Shown: one piece after another, positions 35,545-43,808 of the stretch
How positions within the stretch are numbered: the first letter of the stretch is position 1
Layout: each line of letters begins with the position of its first letter
Assembly (NCBI GenBank): GCA_017510835.1
Contig: JAFWLZ010000002.1
Span: forward strand, 1 to 55,534
Direction: 5' to 3'
From: Candidatus Saccharimonadota bacterium
GTDB lineage: Bacteria > Patescibacteriota > Saccharimonadia > Saccharimonadales > Saccharimonadaceae
DNA: 55,534 bases
The notes under the pieces: model-generated
The model's database searches: none
What the model was told of the DNA's origin: nothing
What the model saw: the letters and a program-made list of their open reading frames with translations, nothing else
Position numbers and translations under genes: made by a program

Positions 35545-36750
35545 ACGTCTTGTAATTCCGTCTAGTCGGCCGCGCATGTCGCGTAGGGAATTCATATAAT
35601 ATAGAAATGCGTCATAAGGCGAATCGTATGGCGAAAAGTAAGCATGAACATCGCCGTCATTGAAATATTTTGTGCACATATAATATGGATGGTCGGAAGT
35701 CTGTAGCCGACGCCAATCTTCGATAATCTTCGGATCGCCGCTTGCTAGCACCTCATTCTTTATGCCATAGACGGCTTTCATTGCTTCGTGTTGCATTGAG
35801 TTGCCGAGCCAAGCCGACAAATCACGCTCCGTGTCCGCCCAGGTCACTGTCCATGGCATTGAGATTTCTGCCGTTGGCTCCGCCGAATCGCAAGCTTCAG
35901 AAACAGTCAAGAAATTATTGTCTTTATCGCGATCCCAGCGATAAATCAGATGTTCAAAGAACTTAAAAATGCCCGTATCTTCCCAAATGTTTTCACCAAA
36001 AGTTTCAAAGTCCATGAATAGATTAATCAGCGGTCCGCGCAAGGTGTCAGTCTCGAGCCACTGGATATATTTGTCAACCGTGAGCGGCCACTCCTTCCAA
36101 TGTTTGTCGGAAAAACGAAATGCTACGTCGTCGGACAAACGATAGTTTTTCATTAGTAGCTTAATATTCTTGCAGCCTTCTGGGCGATAAACGAAGTTTG
36201 GGCTGCGCCATTCGAGAATCTTATCCCAACCCTCAGCGAGGATGCCCTTGAAGCCGTATTCGTCTGCCCAGCGCGCGAGTTCGTTATTATAAGAAAGCTC
36301 AGTGTTGCGATAAACTTGGCTGCGGACGCCGAATAGTTTATGAATCTTGTCTTGATGCTCCTTAACCTGCGCTTCAAATTCTTCGCGGTCATAGAAGAAT
36401 GCCAGCGAATGGTAATAAGTCTCCGCAACAATCTCGACACGACCAGATTTGACGAGTCGCTTCAAAATATCGATGAGTTCTGGATCCCATTTTTCCGCCT
36501 GGTCGAGCCAGGTGCCAGTAATTGAAAGTGAGAATTTAAAACCGGCATAAGTATTAATACATTTCTCGAGCACGGCAAGCATCGGGCGATAGGATTTCTC
36601 GGCAACCTTCTTAAAAATACGCTCATTATTCGTGCCGGCATACCAATCTTTTTCCGTCCAGTAATCGTGGTCGTGGTCAACGGAAAAAATACTGTAGTGC
36701 TTCAAGCGCCACGGTTGATGCATGTGCAAATATAAGACTATTGAACGCAT
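35536..36750 (-). CDS. Glycoside hydrolase family 57 alpha-amylase-like enzyme
   Basis: The protein has 404 residues without a signal peptide. It starts SIVLYLHMHQPWRLKHYSIF, the first conserved GH57 region with its two histidines. Region 3 includes VYRNTELSYNNELARWAD with the probable nucleophile Glu. Region 4 contains LINLFMDFETFGE with the probable acid/base Asp. GH57 enzymes cleave or branch alpha-glucans inside the cell. It follows a glycogen-synthase-like gene by 18 bases on the same strand, so both probably act on a storage alpha-glucan. Amylase versus branching activity cannot be told from the sequence. GCGAGG before the ATG is a weak ribosome site. Confidence 0.9.
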   Translation of the reverse strand: MRSIVLYLHMHQPWRLKHYSIFSVDHDHDYWTEKDWYAGTNNERIFKKVAEKSYRPMLAVLEKCINTYAGFKFSLSITGTWLDQAEKWDPELIDILKRLVKSGRVEIVAETYYHSLAFFYDREEFEAQVKEHQDKIHKLFGVRSQVYRNTELSYNNELARWADEYGFKGILAEGWDKILEWRSPNFVYRPEGCKNIKLLMKNYRLSDDVAFRFSDKHWKEWPLTVDKYIQWLETDTLRGPLINLFMDFETFGENIWEDTGIFKFFEHLIYRWDRDKDNNFLTVSEACDSAEPTAEISMPWTVTWADTERDLSAWLGNSMQHEAMKAVYGIKNEVLASGDPKIIEDWRRLQTSDHPYYMCTKYFNDGDVHAYFSPYDSPYDAFLYYMNSLRDMRGRLDGITRRKK

Positions 36751-36768
36751 TGATTAGTATTACCTCGC

Positions 36769-37986
36769 CTAAAACCGATTTCTCTTATGTTTCCTTACTT
36801 CATCATACACTTCAACGCACTTTTTCGCAACGTCATCCCAAGAGATGCGGGCGTATTCGTGTTTGATGCCATCGCGTAAGGAATCCACGAGAGCAGGGCT
36901 TTCAGCGATGTTTACTAATGCTCCAGCAAGCTTATCTTCGTCCCAGAAATCATAGCGTAAAATCGAATGCAGAACCTCGCCGACGCCGGATTGTTTCGTG
37001 ACGATTAGCGCGTTGCCGTGATGTGCTGCCTCGAGCGCGGTGAGACCGAACGGCTCGGAGACGGAAGACATGACAAAAACATCGGAAATACTATAGATAT
37101 CGCGTAACTGCTTCCCGCGGATGAAGCCAGTGAAGATGACGTTCTGTGAAATGCCGAGATCGGCGCTCATGCGCATCAGTTCGTCTTTTTGCTCGCCGTC
37201 TCCAGCAAACAAGAAAACCATCTTTGGGTGAAAACTAATCGCTCGTGCGGCTGCTCGCATGAGATGGAAGAGACCTTTTTGCAAAGTGAAACGGCCAACT
37301 GTCGAAACAATCGTGTAACCTTTTTTCTTGAGATTCTCAAGATATTGATAGCTCGAACCGTCAAAATGATAATCGTCGTTCGGAGACGTCCAGCCATTGT
37401 AGGCAACATCAATCTTGCTTGCCGGAATCTTATATTTTTCGACGATAATATTCTTCGTTGCTTGGCTGACCGCAATAATCTTATCAGCCCACACGAGACC
37501 CTGATATTCAATCTCGTGAATCAACGGATTGCCGCCATTTTCGCCGCCGCGATCAAATTCGGTCGCGTGTACATGTGCGACAAGCGGGATGCCGTACTGC
37601 TTCTTTGCGAGAATACCCGCCTCATAGGTGAGCCAGTCATGCGCATGCACGACGTCTGGCTTAAACTCCATTAGATACTGCTCGACAAACTTACAATAAT
37701 TCTTCTGGATGTCACGAATAGATAATGTCTGTTTTGTACTTGTGTTGTGAAATTTCTTCACTTCGATTTCTTTTGATTCATAGGCGCCGCCATAACGAAT
37801 GAGCGGGTCTATCTTCATCGCCGAGAGAACTTTCATATATTCTAGATGATGCTCTGCTTCATAAGGTACGACAAAATCGATATCTGCCCCCATCTTGGCG
37901 AGAGATTTAGACAGATTTAGGCATGCTACGCCCAGCCCACCACTATTGTGGGGAGGGAGTTCCCATCCTAGCATCAAAATTTTCAT
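36769..37986 (-). CDS. GT4/GT5 glycosyltransferase, glycogen-synthase-like
   Basis: The protein has 405 residues with a GT-B fold. The start KILMLGWELPPHNSGGLGVA, with the Gly-Gly-Leu-Gly loop, is typical of glycogen and starch synthases. HAHDWLTYEAGILA and HVHATEFDRGG follow. The C-terminal domain has STVGRFTLQKGLFHLMRAA, FAGDGEQKDEL and SVSEPFGLTALEAAHHG with the E-x7-E donor site. It is shorter than classical GlgA (about 480), as in archaeal-type GT5/GT4 enzymes. It likely extends an alpha-1,4-glucan from a nucleotide-glucose donor. TGC-TATACT ends nine bases before the ATG. Confidence 0.88.
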   Translation of the reverse strand: MKILMLGWELPPHNSGGLGVACLNLSKSLAKMGADIDFVVPYEAEHHLEYMKVLSAMKIDPLIRYGGAYESKEIEVKKFHNTSTKQTLSIRDIQKNYCKFVEQYLMEFKPDVVHAHDWLTYEAGILAKKQYGIPLVAHVHATEFDRGGENGGNPLIHEIEYQGLVWADKIIAVSQATKNIIVEKYKIPASKIDVAYNGWTSPNDDYHFDGSSYQYLENLKKKGYTIVSTVGRFTLQKGLFHLMRAAARAISFHPKMVFLFAGDGEQKDELMRMSADLGISQNVIFTGFIRGKQLRDIYSISDVFVMSSVSEPFGLTALEAAHHGNALIVTKQSGVGEVLHSILRYDFWDEDKLAGALVNIAESPALVDSLRDGIKHEYARISWDDVAKKCVEVYDEVRKHKRNRF

Positions 37987-38054
37987 CTACCTATTAGTAT
38001 AGCACTAGCGGAATGATTTTGCACCTGTTTGAAGCGTAAAAAATGACCTTGCGG

Positions 38055-38060
38055 TATAAT
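38055..38060 (+). promoter_or_regulatory. Leaderless-type -10 box
   Basis: TATAAT ends seven bases before ATG 38068 and no ribosome site is present, so the transcript should begin at or next to the start codon. Confidence 0.65.
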
Positions 38061-38067
38061 AATTTTA

Positions 38068-38754
38068 ATGAAAAGATCGACGAAAATTATAATCGCAATT
38101 TTGGCTGTATTTTTGGTCGGTTTTATTATTTATTGGAATATTCCTGAGCACGTTTTCGCGCGCGAAATTAGCCAGCTCCGCAATGTCTATAGTTCAGACA
38201 ATTATAATAATCTGAATGTTTTATTAAATCGCACGCTCGCCAGGGGTGAGTGGGGCGAAATGGAGAGCGCTGTAAAGCAATATGTTAAAAATCGTTGCGA
38301 AGCGCTCGATGAATTGGAGAAGATTCAGGACGACGAAGAGCTTACGGCTGCGCTCGATGTTGATAAAATTCGTGCAAACGGACCAGAGTTTTCGCAGATT
38401 CTAGAAAAGCTAAAAACGACTAAGAGAACACTGGAATCATCGCGCGAGAAATATCGTAAAGTTCAGAGTGTTGATGCTGCGACTGATGCATTTGCTAGCA
38501 ATCTTAATGATTCGCTGAAAGAGCGCTATAAAAACGAATTAAACAATGTGTTTGCCGAGAAAAAACCGGGCACAAATAATGCCGATGCTTTCAAGATGTT
38601 GCAGGGGATGATCGAAACTTATATTGCCGAGCTTGAATTGTTGGCTAAAAATCCGAAGGCCTATGATGCTTCTGGAAAAGAATTAAAGTTTTCTGACGCA
38701 AAGGTCAAAAACGAATATTACGCGATTCTTGAAAAAGTGAAAACTATTAGGTAA
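38068..38754 (+). CDS. Membrane-anchored helical protein of unknown function
   Basis: The protein has 228 residues. A short basic start (KRSTK) and one hydrophobic helix (6-25, IIIAILAVFLVGFIIYW) anchor it, and the remainder is almost entirely charged and helical, with EKLKTTKRTLESSREKYRKV in the middle. It resembles in plan the anchored coiled-coil protein at 31995. It converges on the ABC exporter operon with no gap between stop codons and no visible terminator. The function is unknown. Confidence 0.7.
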   Translation: MKRSTKIIIAILAVFLVGFIIYWNIPEHVFAREISQLRNVYSSDNYNNLNVLLNRTLARGEWGEMESAVKQYVKNRCEALDELEKIQDDEELTAALDVDKIRANGPEFSQILEKLKTTKRTLESSREKYRKVQSVDAATDAFASNLNDSLKERYKNELNNVFAEKKPGTNNADAFKMLQGMIETYIAELELLAKNPKAYDASGKELKFSDAKVKNEYYAILEKVKTIR

Positions 38755-40563
38755 TTACAGCGAAAACTGCGAATTATAAAGATCAGCGTAGAAGCCTTTC
38801 TTTTTCATGAGTTGGTTATGATTGCCAGTCTCGATAATATTGCCCTCGTTCATTACGAGAATCAAGTCGGCGTTTTTAATTGTTGACAAACGATGCGCGA
38901 TGATAAAAGAAGTGCGTCCTTGCATAAGCTTATCCATCGCTTTTTGAACCAATTCTTCGGTGCGCGTATCAACGTTTGATGTTGCCTCGTCGAGGATCAG
39001 GAATGGCGCGTCTTCGACCATACCGCGCGCGATTGTGAGCAGCTGCTTTTGTCCAGCAGAAATCGATTCGTTTTCAGAAATATCGGTCGACAGTCCTTTC
39101 GGCAAAGTCTTGATAAAGTGCGATAAGCCGACAGTATCGCAGATCTTCATTACCTCATCATCTGAAATGCCGCGGCGATTATAGACGATATTGTCGCGCA
39201 CGGTTCCCGCAAAGACCCAGGTGTCTTGTAGTACCATCGTGAAGAGCGAATGGATTTCTTCGCGCGACATTTCGCTCGTCGAAATATTATCGATTAAAAT
39301 GTCGCCGGAATTTATGTCGTAGAACTTCATGAGCAAGTTTACGATTGTTGTTTTACCGGCGCCAGTCGGGCCGACAATTGCGATTTTTTGTCCGGCTTTT
39401 GCTTCGGCGGAGAAATCTTTGATAATTAATTTATCATCGTTGTAGCCAAATTTTACGTGCCTAAATTCGATATCGCCACGGATTGAATTTTTGTCGATTT
39501 TTTGCGATGTTAATTTTTGTTGCGGCATTTCTTTTTCGTCAATAAACTCAAAAACACGTTCGCTTGCTGCAGCCGCAGACTGAAGGCTTGTAGCAGACTG
39601 TGCGATGCGTTGCAGTGGGGAAGTGAATAGGCGAACGTAAGTAATGAATGCGACAATAACGCCAAATGAAATTATGTGGTCTGCCGTGAGCAGAGCGCCA
39701 ACAATACAAACCGCTACGTAGCCGAAATTACCGATAAAAATCATAATTGGCGACATCAGACCGGACAAAAATTGGCTGCGTTGATTTGCCGTGTAGACGC
39801 GCTTATTTAGACGGTCAAATTTCTTATCGCTATCAGCCTTGCCGTTGTAGGCTTTTACGATTTCAAGCCCAGAATACACCTCTTCGATGTGTGCGTTTAG
39901 TTTGCCAAGCTCTTTCTGACGCATCTCGAAATACTTTTGCGACTTGCCTAAAATTGCGCCCATGCCAATAAAGCCAATAATGCTCGCACCAACCGCGACT
40001 AGTGCTAAGGTCCAGTTCGTGACAAACATCATTATTGCGACACCAATCATTAAAGCTGCTTCGCTAATGATTGTCGAAAGCGAAGTATTTAGGCTCGTCG
40101 CAACAGTATCGACGTCATTCGTGACGCGCGACAAAACATCGCCGGTTTGGTGATTGTCGAAATATTTGAGAGGCAATAAGTTAATCTTTTTTGAAATTCG
40201 TTCGCGCAAATCACGTGCAAAAACATTCGAGACGTGCGACATGATAAGGCCTTCGCCGAGTTCGACTAGTGCGGCCGAACCGTATAGAATTACCATCAAT
40301 ATTAAAATACCGTGTACTGTGTCAAAATTGATATCAACGCCGGGAACGAAGCCAAGTCCTTTTGCGACTTCGTCTGTCAAATCTGCAATAAAACCAGGTG
40401 CGACAATCGTCAAAATCGATCCGCCGACTGCTAATAAAATGCCGAGTGCGACTAAGAATTTAAGTCCGCGCAACTCTTTTATTAGACGCTTCATTGCGGC
40501 GCTGAAGTTTTTGCTTCTACTTTCTGGGCCTTCACCAGGTCTTCGTTTGCCGCCGTTAAACAT
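38755..40563 (-). CDS. ABC exporter half-transporter, catalytically complete ATP site
   Basis: The protein has 602 residues from ATG 40563, with AAGGAGG eight bases upstream. Six membrane helices (about 45-330) precede the ATPase domain. The latter has Walker A GPTGAGKTT, signature ISAGQKQLLT, Walker B FLILDEATSNVD with the catalytic Glu, and switch His in IIAHRLSTI. The signature is the weak form SAGQ rather than SGGQ. With the upstream partner it forms a heterodimeric exporter of the LmrCD/BmrCD/TM287-288 type: its intact Walker B and His pair with the partner's good signature. The substrate may be drugs, lipids or peptides. It overlaps the partner gene by eight bases. Confidence 0.93.
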   Translation of the reverse strand: MFNGGKRRPGEGPESRSKNFSAAMKRLIKELRGLKFLVALGILLAVGGSILTIVAPGFIADLTDEVAKGLGFVPGVDINFDTVHGILILMVILYGSAALVELGEGLIMSHVSNVFARDLRERISKKINLLPLKYFDNHQTGDVLSRVTNDVDTVATSLNTSLSTIISEAALMIGVAIMMFVTNWTLALVAVGASIIGFIGMGAILGKSQKYFEMRQKELGKLNAHIEEVYSGLEIVKAYNGKADSDKKFDRLNKRVYTANQRSQFLSGLMSPIMIFIGNFGYVAVCIVGALLTADHIISFGVIVAFITYVRLFTSPLQRIAQSATSLQSAAAASERVFEFIDEKEMPQQKLTSQKIDKNSIRGDIEFRHVKFGYNDDKLIIKDFSAEAKAGQKIAIVGPTGAGKTTIVNLLMKFYDINSGDILIDNISTSEMSREEIHSLFTMVLQDTWVFAGTVRDNIVYNRRGISDDEVMKICDTVGLSHFIKTLPKGLSTDISENESISAGQKQLLTIARGMVEDAPFLILDEATSNVDTRTEELVQKAMDKLMQGRTSFIIAHRLSTIKNADLILVMNEGNIIETGNHNQLMKKKGFYADLYNSQFSL

Positions 40564-42313
40564 TGAGTTCCTCCTTCGTAAGCTGCGAAAGAGCAATTTG
40601 CTGGTAAACCTCGCAATTCTTCATCAGTTCCTTATGGGTACCAATGCCGACGCATTCGCCTTTGTCGAGCACGAGAATTTTGTCAGCATGCATGATTGTG
40701 CCGACGCGCTGTGCGACGATGAGTTTCGTTTTGTCGCTGGCGTGTTTTTCGAGATCCTTACGCAATGCCGCATCTGTCTTGTAGTCAAGCGCTGAAAAAC
40801 TATCATCAAAAATCAAAATTTCCGGATCGCGAGCGATTGCGCGCGCAATGGATAAACGCTGCTTCTGGCCACCAGAAATATTTGTGCCGCCTTGTGCAAG
40901 ATGACTATCATACTGCTTTGGCATTTTCTCAACGAAATGTTTTGCCTGCGCGATATTGATTGCGTCCTTGATGGCTTTCTCGGATTTTTTGCCCTTGCCG
41001 TTATCGCCGTAGGCGACATTTTTCGCGACTGTGTCGTCAAATATTACGGCTTTCTGCGAAATATAACCAATTTTATTATGAAGCGCGTCCTGGCGATACT
41101 CGCGCACGTCAATCCCGTCGACGAATACCTCGCCGTCCGTTACATCATAAAAACGTGGCACTAGATTGATTAGTGTCGATTTACCTGAACCAGTCGAGCC
41201 GACAAATGCGACCGTTTCGCCCTTATTGGCTTGGAAAGAAATATTGCGCAATAAATATTCTTCTGCGTCTGGATACTTGAATGATACATTTCGGAATTCG
41301 ATTGTGCCAGTTTCAGCCGTATCGCCCGCAAATTCGCCGTCCTTGATTGTGATTTTCGTATCTAAAACTTCGTTGATACGTGCTGCTGAAACTTGCGCGC
41401 GCGGCAAAATCATCAAAGTAATCGCGACCATCAAGAAACTAATAATCACGTGAATCGCGTAAGATGAAAATACAATCATATCGCTAAATAACGTGAGTTT
41501 ATCGCTGGCCGCCGCATTTGCGATAATGTATGCGCCAGAAACATAAATCGCGAGCGTCACGCCATTCATAACGAAATACATCGTCGGCGACAAAATTGCC
41601 ATCAACTTCGCGTTAAAGAGATTGATTTTTGTCAATTCTTCGTTCGTTTTTGCGAATTTCTTTTCCTGGTATTTTTCTGCATTAAAAGCACGTACGACAC
41701 GAATACCAGTCAAATTTTCGCGCGTGATACCATTAAGCTTATCGGTCAATTTTTGAATAATTTTGAAGCGCGGGATTACAATCGACATTATCGTAATAAT
41801 CATTGAAAGCATAATTACGACCGCGATTCCAGTAATCGTGCTCCATTGCCAACTCTTGCCGGCAATTTTTGTAATCGCCCAAATCGCCGTGAGTGGTGCT
41901 CGGACGAGCATTTGTGCGCCCATCGCTACGAACATCTGAATTTGGGTTATATCATTCGTCGTACGCGTGATCAGGCTACTTGTCGAGAACGATTTGATCT
42001 CATGCATTCCGAGTTTTTCGACTTTATCGAACAGTTTTTTGCGCGTATTCATTGAAAGGCTAGCGCTGGCTGTCGCAAAGAAAAAGCACGCGCCGACATT
42101 TGCAACGAAGCTGCCAAGCGCACAGGCGAGCATTAGGCCGCCGTTGCGCATAATATCGCTCATCTCGCTACCTTCGGTCTCGACGAGTTTCGTGATTTCG
42201 GACATATAATCCGGCATCTTTAGCTCAAGTCCGACCTGCAAAACGACGGCAATCACGCCGCCTAGCAAGAGCAATAAATCTTGCTTTCTAAAATTTCTGA
42301 AGATTCTGAACAT
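40556..42313 (-). CDS. ABC exporter half-transporter, degenerate ATP site
   Basis: The protein has 585 residues with six membrane helices in the first 310 residues (KQDLLLLLGGVIAVVLQVGL at the start) and a C-terminal ATPase. The motifs are Walker A GSTGSGKST and signature ISGGQKQRLS. Walker B is ILIFDDSFSALD, where Asp replaces the catalytic Glu, and the switch is VAQRVGTI, where Gln replaces His. These are the changes expected in the non-hydrolysing half of a heterodimeric ABC exporter. It is the first gene of the pair, with promoter TTGACT-N17-TATACT whose -10 box is nine bases from the ATG. Confidence 0.93.
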   Translation of the reverse strand: MFRIFRNFRKQDLLLLLGGVIAVVLQVGLELKMPDYMSEITKLVETEGSEMSDIMRNGGLMLACALGSFVANVGACFFFATASASLSMNTRKKLFDKVEKLGMHEIKSFSTSSLITRTTNDITQIQMFVAMGAQMLVRAPLTAIWAITKIAGKSWQWSTITGIAVVIMLSMIITIMSIVIPRFKIIQKLTDKLNGITRENLTGIRVVRAFNAEKYQEKKFAKTNEELTKINLFNAKLMAILSPTMYFVMNGVTLAIYVSGAYIIANAAASDKLTLFSDMIVFSSYAIHVIISFLMVAITLMILPRAQVSAARINEVLDTKITIKDGEFAGDTAETGTIEFRNVSFKYPDAEEYLLRNISFQANKGETVAFVGSTGSGKSTLINLVPRFYDVTDGEVFVDGIDVREYRQDALHNKIGYISQKAVIFDDTVAKNVAYGDNGKGKKSEKAIKDAINIAQAKHFVEKMPKQYDSHLAQGGTNISGGQKQRLSIARAIARDPEILIFDDSFSALDYKTDAALRKDLEKHASDKTKLIVAQRVGTIMHADKILVLDKGECVGIGTHKELMKNCEVYQQIALSQLTKEELNV

Positions 42314-42322
42314 TACTAGAAA

Positions 42323-42351
42323 AGTATAGGTTTTTTAGGGGGCGAAGTCAA
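42323..42351 (-). promoter_or_regulatory. Promoter of the ABC exporter operon
   Basis: Minus strand TTGACT (42346-42351), N17, TATACT (42323-42328). It starts directly after the T run of the preceding RNA's terminator. The predicted leader is only 2-3 bases. Confidence 0.75.
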
Positions 42352-42352
42352 T

Positions 42353-42518
42353 AAAAAGCCCCCCTCTTCATAGATGAAGGGAGGGCAGAGATGTAACTCG
42401 GGATAGCCGAGGGAGGCATGCTCCGAGATTTCTACCTTAGGCGGCAGAGGCGGTCCAGTGTGCGAGACTACCGGCCGCATGCCGCTTATAAGGAAGGTGC
42501 CAGTCATACTAGATGTCT
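42353..42518 (-). ncRNA. Candidate structured small RNA (RNA2) with C-rich motifs
   Basis: An extended -10 box TGT-TATAAT (42525-42530, minus) leads into about 165 bases. The first hairpin is long: CUUA and GCGGCA pair with UGCCGC and UAAG, and GCGGCCGGU pairs with ACUGG-A-CCGC inside, with one bulged A. Two smaller hairpins follow, GGAG-CAUGC-CUCC and CUCGG-CUAUC-CCGAG. The 3' end is a terminator: a GCCCTCC arm against a GGGGGGC arm at 42358-42386, then five T. Two CCUCCC segments could pair with ribosome binding sites. No coding frame is convincing. It could be an attenuator for the ABC operon, but that operon has its own promoter after the terminator. Confidence 0.55.
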
Positions 42519-42554
42519 TTTTTATTATAACAAGAAATATTATTGAAAGGAAAA

Positions 42555-42581
42555 ACCGGCGTCACATTTTGTGGCGCCGGT
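42555..42581 (-). terminator. Terminator of RNA1
   Basis: Minus strand ACCGGCG and CACA pair with TGTG and CGCCGGT around a short A-rich loop, followed by five T (42551-42555 on the plus strand as A). Confidence 0.85.
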
Positions 42582-42728
42582 AAAGTAGGGGAATTAGATA
42601 TATTAACTGCTCCTGGGAGGTGAAACCAGGAACAACTGTCTGGCGTTGCGAAGATAAGATCGAAATAAATAAAAACATAACAATAAATATAATCATGAAC
42701 AAGACTTTTTATCTTATCTTCGCGTCTA

Positions 42729-42827
42729 CTAATTGAAAGGAACACCCTTTTCTTCCCATTGCTGTGAGTAATCCGCACGCCCTAGTGCGCAATTCAAATG
42801 AATTACAGCGGGGAAGATGCTTATCAT
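42729..42827 (-). CDS. Possible 32-residue small protein in RNA1
   Basis: ATG 42827 lies six bases after GGAGG (42834-42838) and the frame ends at TAG 42729. A second in-frame ATG (42833) directly abuts the GGAGG. The product starts MISIFPAVIHLNCALGRADY and ends KGVPFN. The ribosome site is one of the best in the window, which argues for translation. However, the same bases can also fold into a branched structure (CGCAC/GTGCG and AATTC/GAATT hairpins), so the sequence may instead be kept for RNA folding. Confidence 0.4.
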   Translation of the reverse strand: MISIFPAVIHLNCALGRADYSQQWEEKGVPFN

Positions 42828-42879
42828 TTTCATCCTCCATTCCCATCCTGATAGAGAGTGAGCGATAAGCTATAACATT

Positions 42880-42908
42880 ATTGTATCACAGATTGCGAAA
42901 AAAGTCAA
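42880..42908 (-). promoter_or_regulatory. Promoter of RNA1
   Basis: Minus strand TTGACT (42903-42908), N17, TACAAT (42880-42885). It is divergent from the promoter of the gene at 42966, with -35 boxes only about five bases apart, so the two may be controlled together. Confidence 0.8.
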
Positions 42909-42912
42909 GTAA

Positions 42913-42941
42913 TTTACAAAAAAAGTGTTATTGACTATAAT
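42913..42941 (+). promoter_or_regulatory. Promoter of the membrane protein gene at 42966
   Basis: TTTACA (42913-42918), N17, TATAAT (42936-42941), followed by a leader with GGGAAGG just before the ATG. Confidence 0.7.
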
Positions 42942-42965
42942 AAGCATAAATAAAAAGGGAAGGTC

Positions 42966-43529
42966 ATGGCAAATAGGAAACTACGCCGTTCTTATCAGGA
43001 CAGCTATCGAAAGATGGTCTTTGTTTGGATAATTACGCTATTTTTCTTGATGCTCTTAGTTGTCCTAGAAGTGATAACTGTCTATAATCAGCTTCATCCA
43101 CCTAATAAGGCACTTTCTGCTGAGCTAGATTACTCGAAAATCCACTTTAACGGCCTCGCAATTGGCAATGAGATACCGGCTGAAGCCCTCGAAAATCGCA
43201 TTATTGATGCCGAATTCGACTATTCTTATGATGATATTTCGATTTCAGTAGATGATAACAATATTATTGATCGTCTCGCCTTCTATACAACCGAGCTATC
43301 TGACGGTAACGGGACTACTATAAATGATGTTATTATCGACTACCGCGACTATCCACTAAAAGTTATCTCTGATTTTGTCACCTACTTTGGTTATACGAAG
43401 ATTGTGAACTTCGGTCACTATAAATATTTAAGCTATGGCGATGATAATTATGGCCTCGACCTTACTTTGATGGATGGTGATGTCTATAACGTCGACCTCT
43501 ACAAAAAAGCGCCTCCAATCGAACAATAA
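42966..43529 (+). CDS. Membrane-anchored protein of unknown function
   Basis: The protein has 187 residues. The basic start ANRKLRRSYQDSYRK is followed by one membrane helix (about 18-40, VFVWIITLFFLMLLVVLEVI) and an acidic extracytoplasmic domain of about 145 residues rich in D, Y and I (DAEFDYSYDDISISVDDNN). I do not recognise it. It stands alone with its own promoter and a strong terminator. Confidence 0.75.
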   Translation: MANRKLRRSYQDSYRKMVFVWIITLFFLMLLVVLEVITVYNQLHPPNKALSAELDYSKIHFNGLAIGNEIPAEALENRIIDAEFDYSYDDISISVDDNNIIDRLAFYTTELSDGNGTTINDVIIDYRDYPLKVISDFVTYFGYTKIVNFGHYKYLSYGDDNYGLDLTLMDGDVYNVDLYKKAPPIEQ

Positions 43530-43568
43530 ATAAAAAGAAATCCGCGACATGCGCGTGGATTATTAATC

Positions 43569-43606
43569 AGAACAAAAAATCAGGACATGTGCCTGTTTTT
43601 TGTTCT
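43569..43606. terminator. Bidirectional terminator
   Basis: AGAACAAAAAA (43569-43579) pairs with TTTTTTGTTCT (43596-43606), with an inner CAGG/CCTG. It can end the plus-strand gene at 43529 and minus-strand transcripts from the tRNA. Confidence 0.9.
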
Positions 43607-43625
43607 ATAATAAGTTTCTTTTGCC

Positions 43626-43653
43626 CAAACTTTTCTTTTCAAAGAAAAGTTTG
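43626..43653 (-). terminator. Palindromic hairpin downstream of tRNA-Trp
   Basis: CAAACTTTTCTTT pairs perfectly with AAAGAAAAGTTTG around a two-base loop, seven bases beyond the tRNA 3' end. It may mark the 3' end of the precursor or help terminate transcription. It lacks a classic T run. Confidence 0.45.
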
Positions 43654-43659
43654 AGTATT

Positions 43660-43735
43660 TGGCAGGGGCGGCAAGACTCGAACTCGCGACACCTGGTTTT
43701 GGAGACCAGTGCTCTACCAACTGAGCTACGCCCCT
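43660..43735 (-). tRNA. trnW: tRNA-Trp (anticodon CCA)
   Basis: The 76-base cloverleaf has acceptor stem AGGGGCG / CGCCCCT, D arm GCTC-AGTTGGTA-GAGC, anticodon stem CTGGT / ACCAG around loop CTCCAAA (anticodon CCA), and a T arm with GTTCGAG. The 3' end is G followed by an encoded CCA. UGA serves as a stop codon in this window, consistent with a tRNA-Trp that reads only UGG. Confidence 0.97.
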
Positions 43736-43808
43736 ACACTCCAGTAATTATATCATAAAAATTGTCTATCTTATGATACAATAAAACCATAAGCAAAAAG
43801 GGCAAAAT

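Larger units (their letters stand above)
42551..42873 (-). ncRNA. Candidate small RNA (RNA1) with a 16S 3'-tail mimic in a hairpin loop
   Basis: A consensus promoter (42880-42908) and a strong terminator (42555-42581, then T run) bound about 320 bases on the minus strand. In order the RNA has a small open reading frame (42827-42729), a perfect 13-base inverted repeat (42711-42723 against 42648-42660) enclosing a 50-base A/T-rich loop, and a hairpin UCCUGG / CCAGGA (42611-42631). The loop and stem edge of that hairpin contain UCACCUCC, identical to the anti-Shine-Dalgarno tail of 16S rRNA. It could be a regulatory or dual-function RNA. I know of no named class that matches. Confidence 0.55.

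Noticed and set aside
42509-42778. 89-codon minus-strand frame between the ABC operon and 42966
   Set aside because: It runs through a terminator hairpin and the inverted repeat of RNA1; its start has no ribosome site and the composition is not protein-like.
42353-42873. RNase P RNA, tmRNA, SRP RNA or T-box considered for the structured region
   Set aside because: I looked for their conserved cores (GAGGAAAGUCC, tRNA-like ends with GTTCRA, GGTCAGG-GGAA, AGGGTGG-ACCGCG) and found none.
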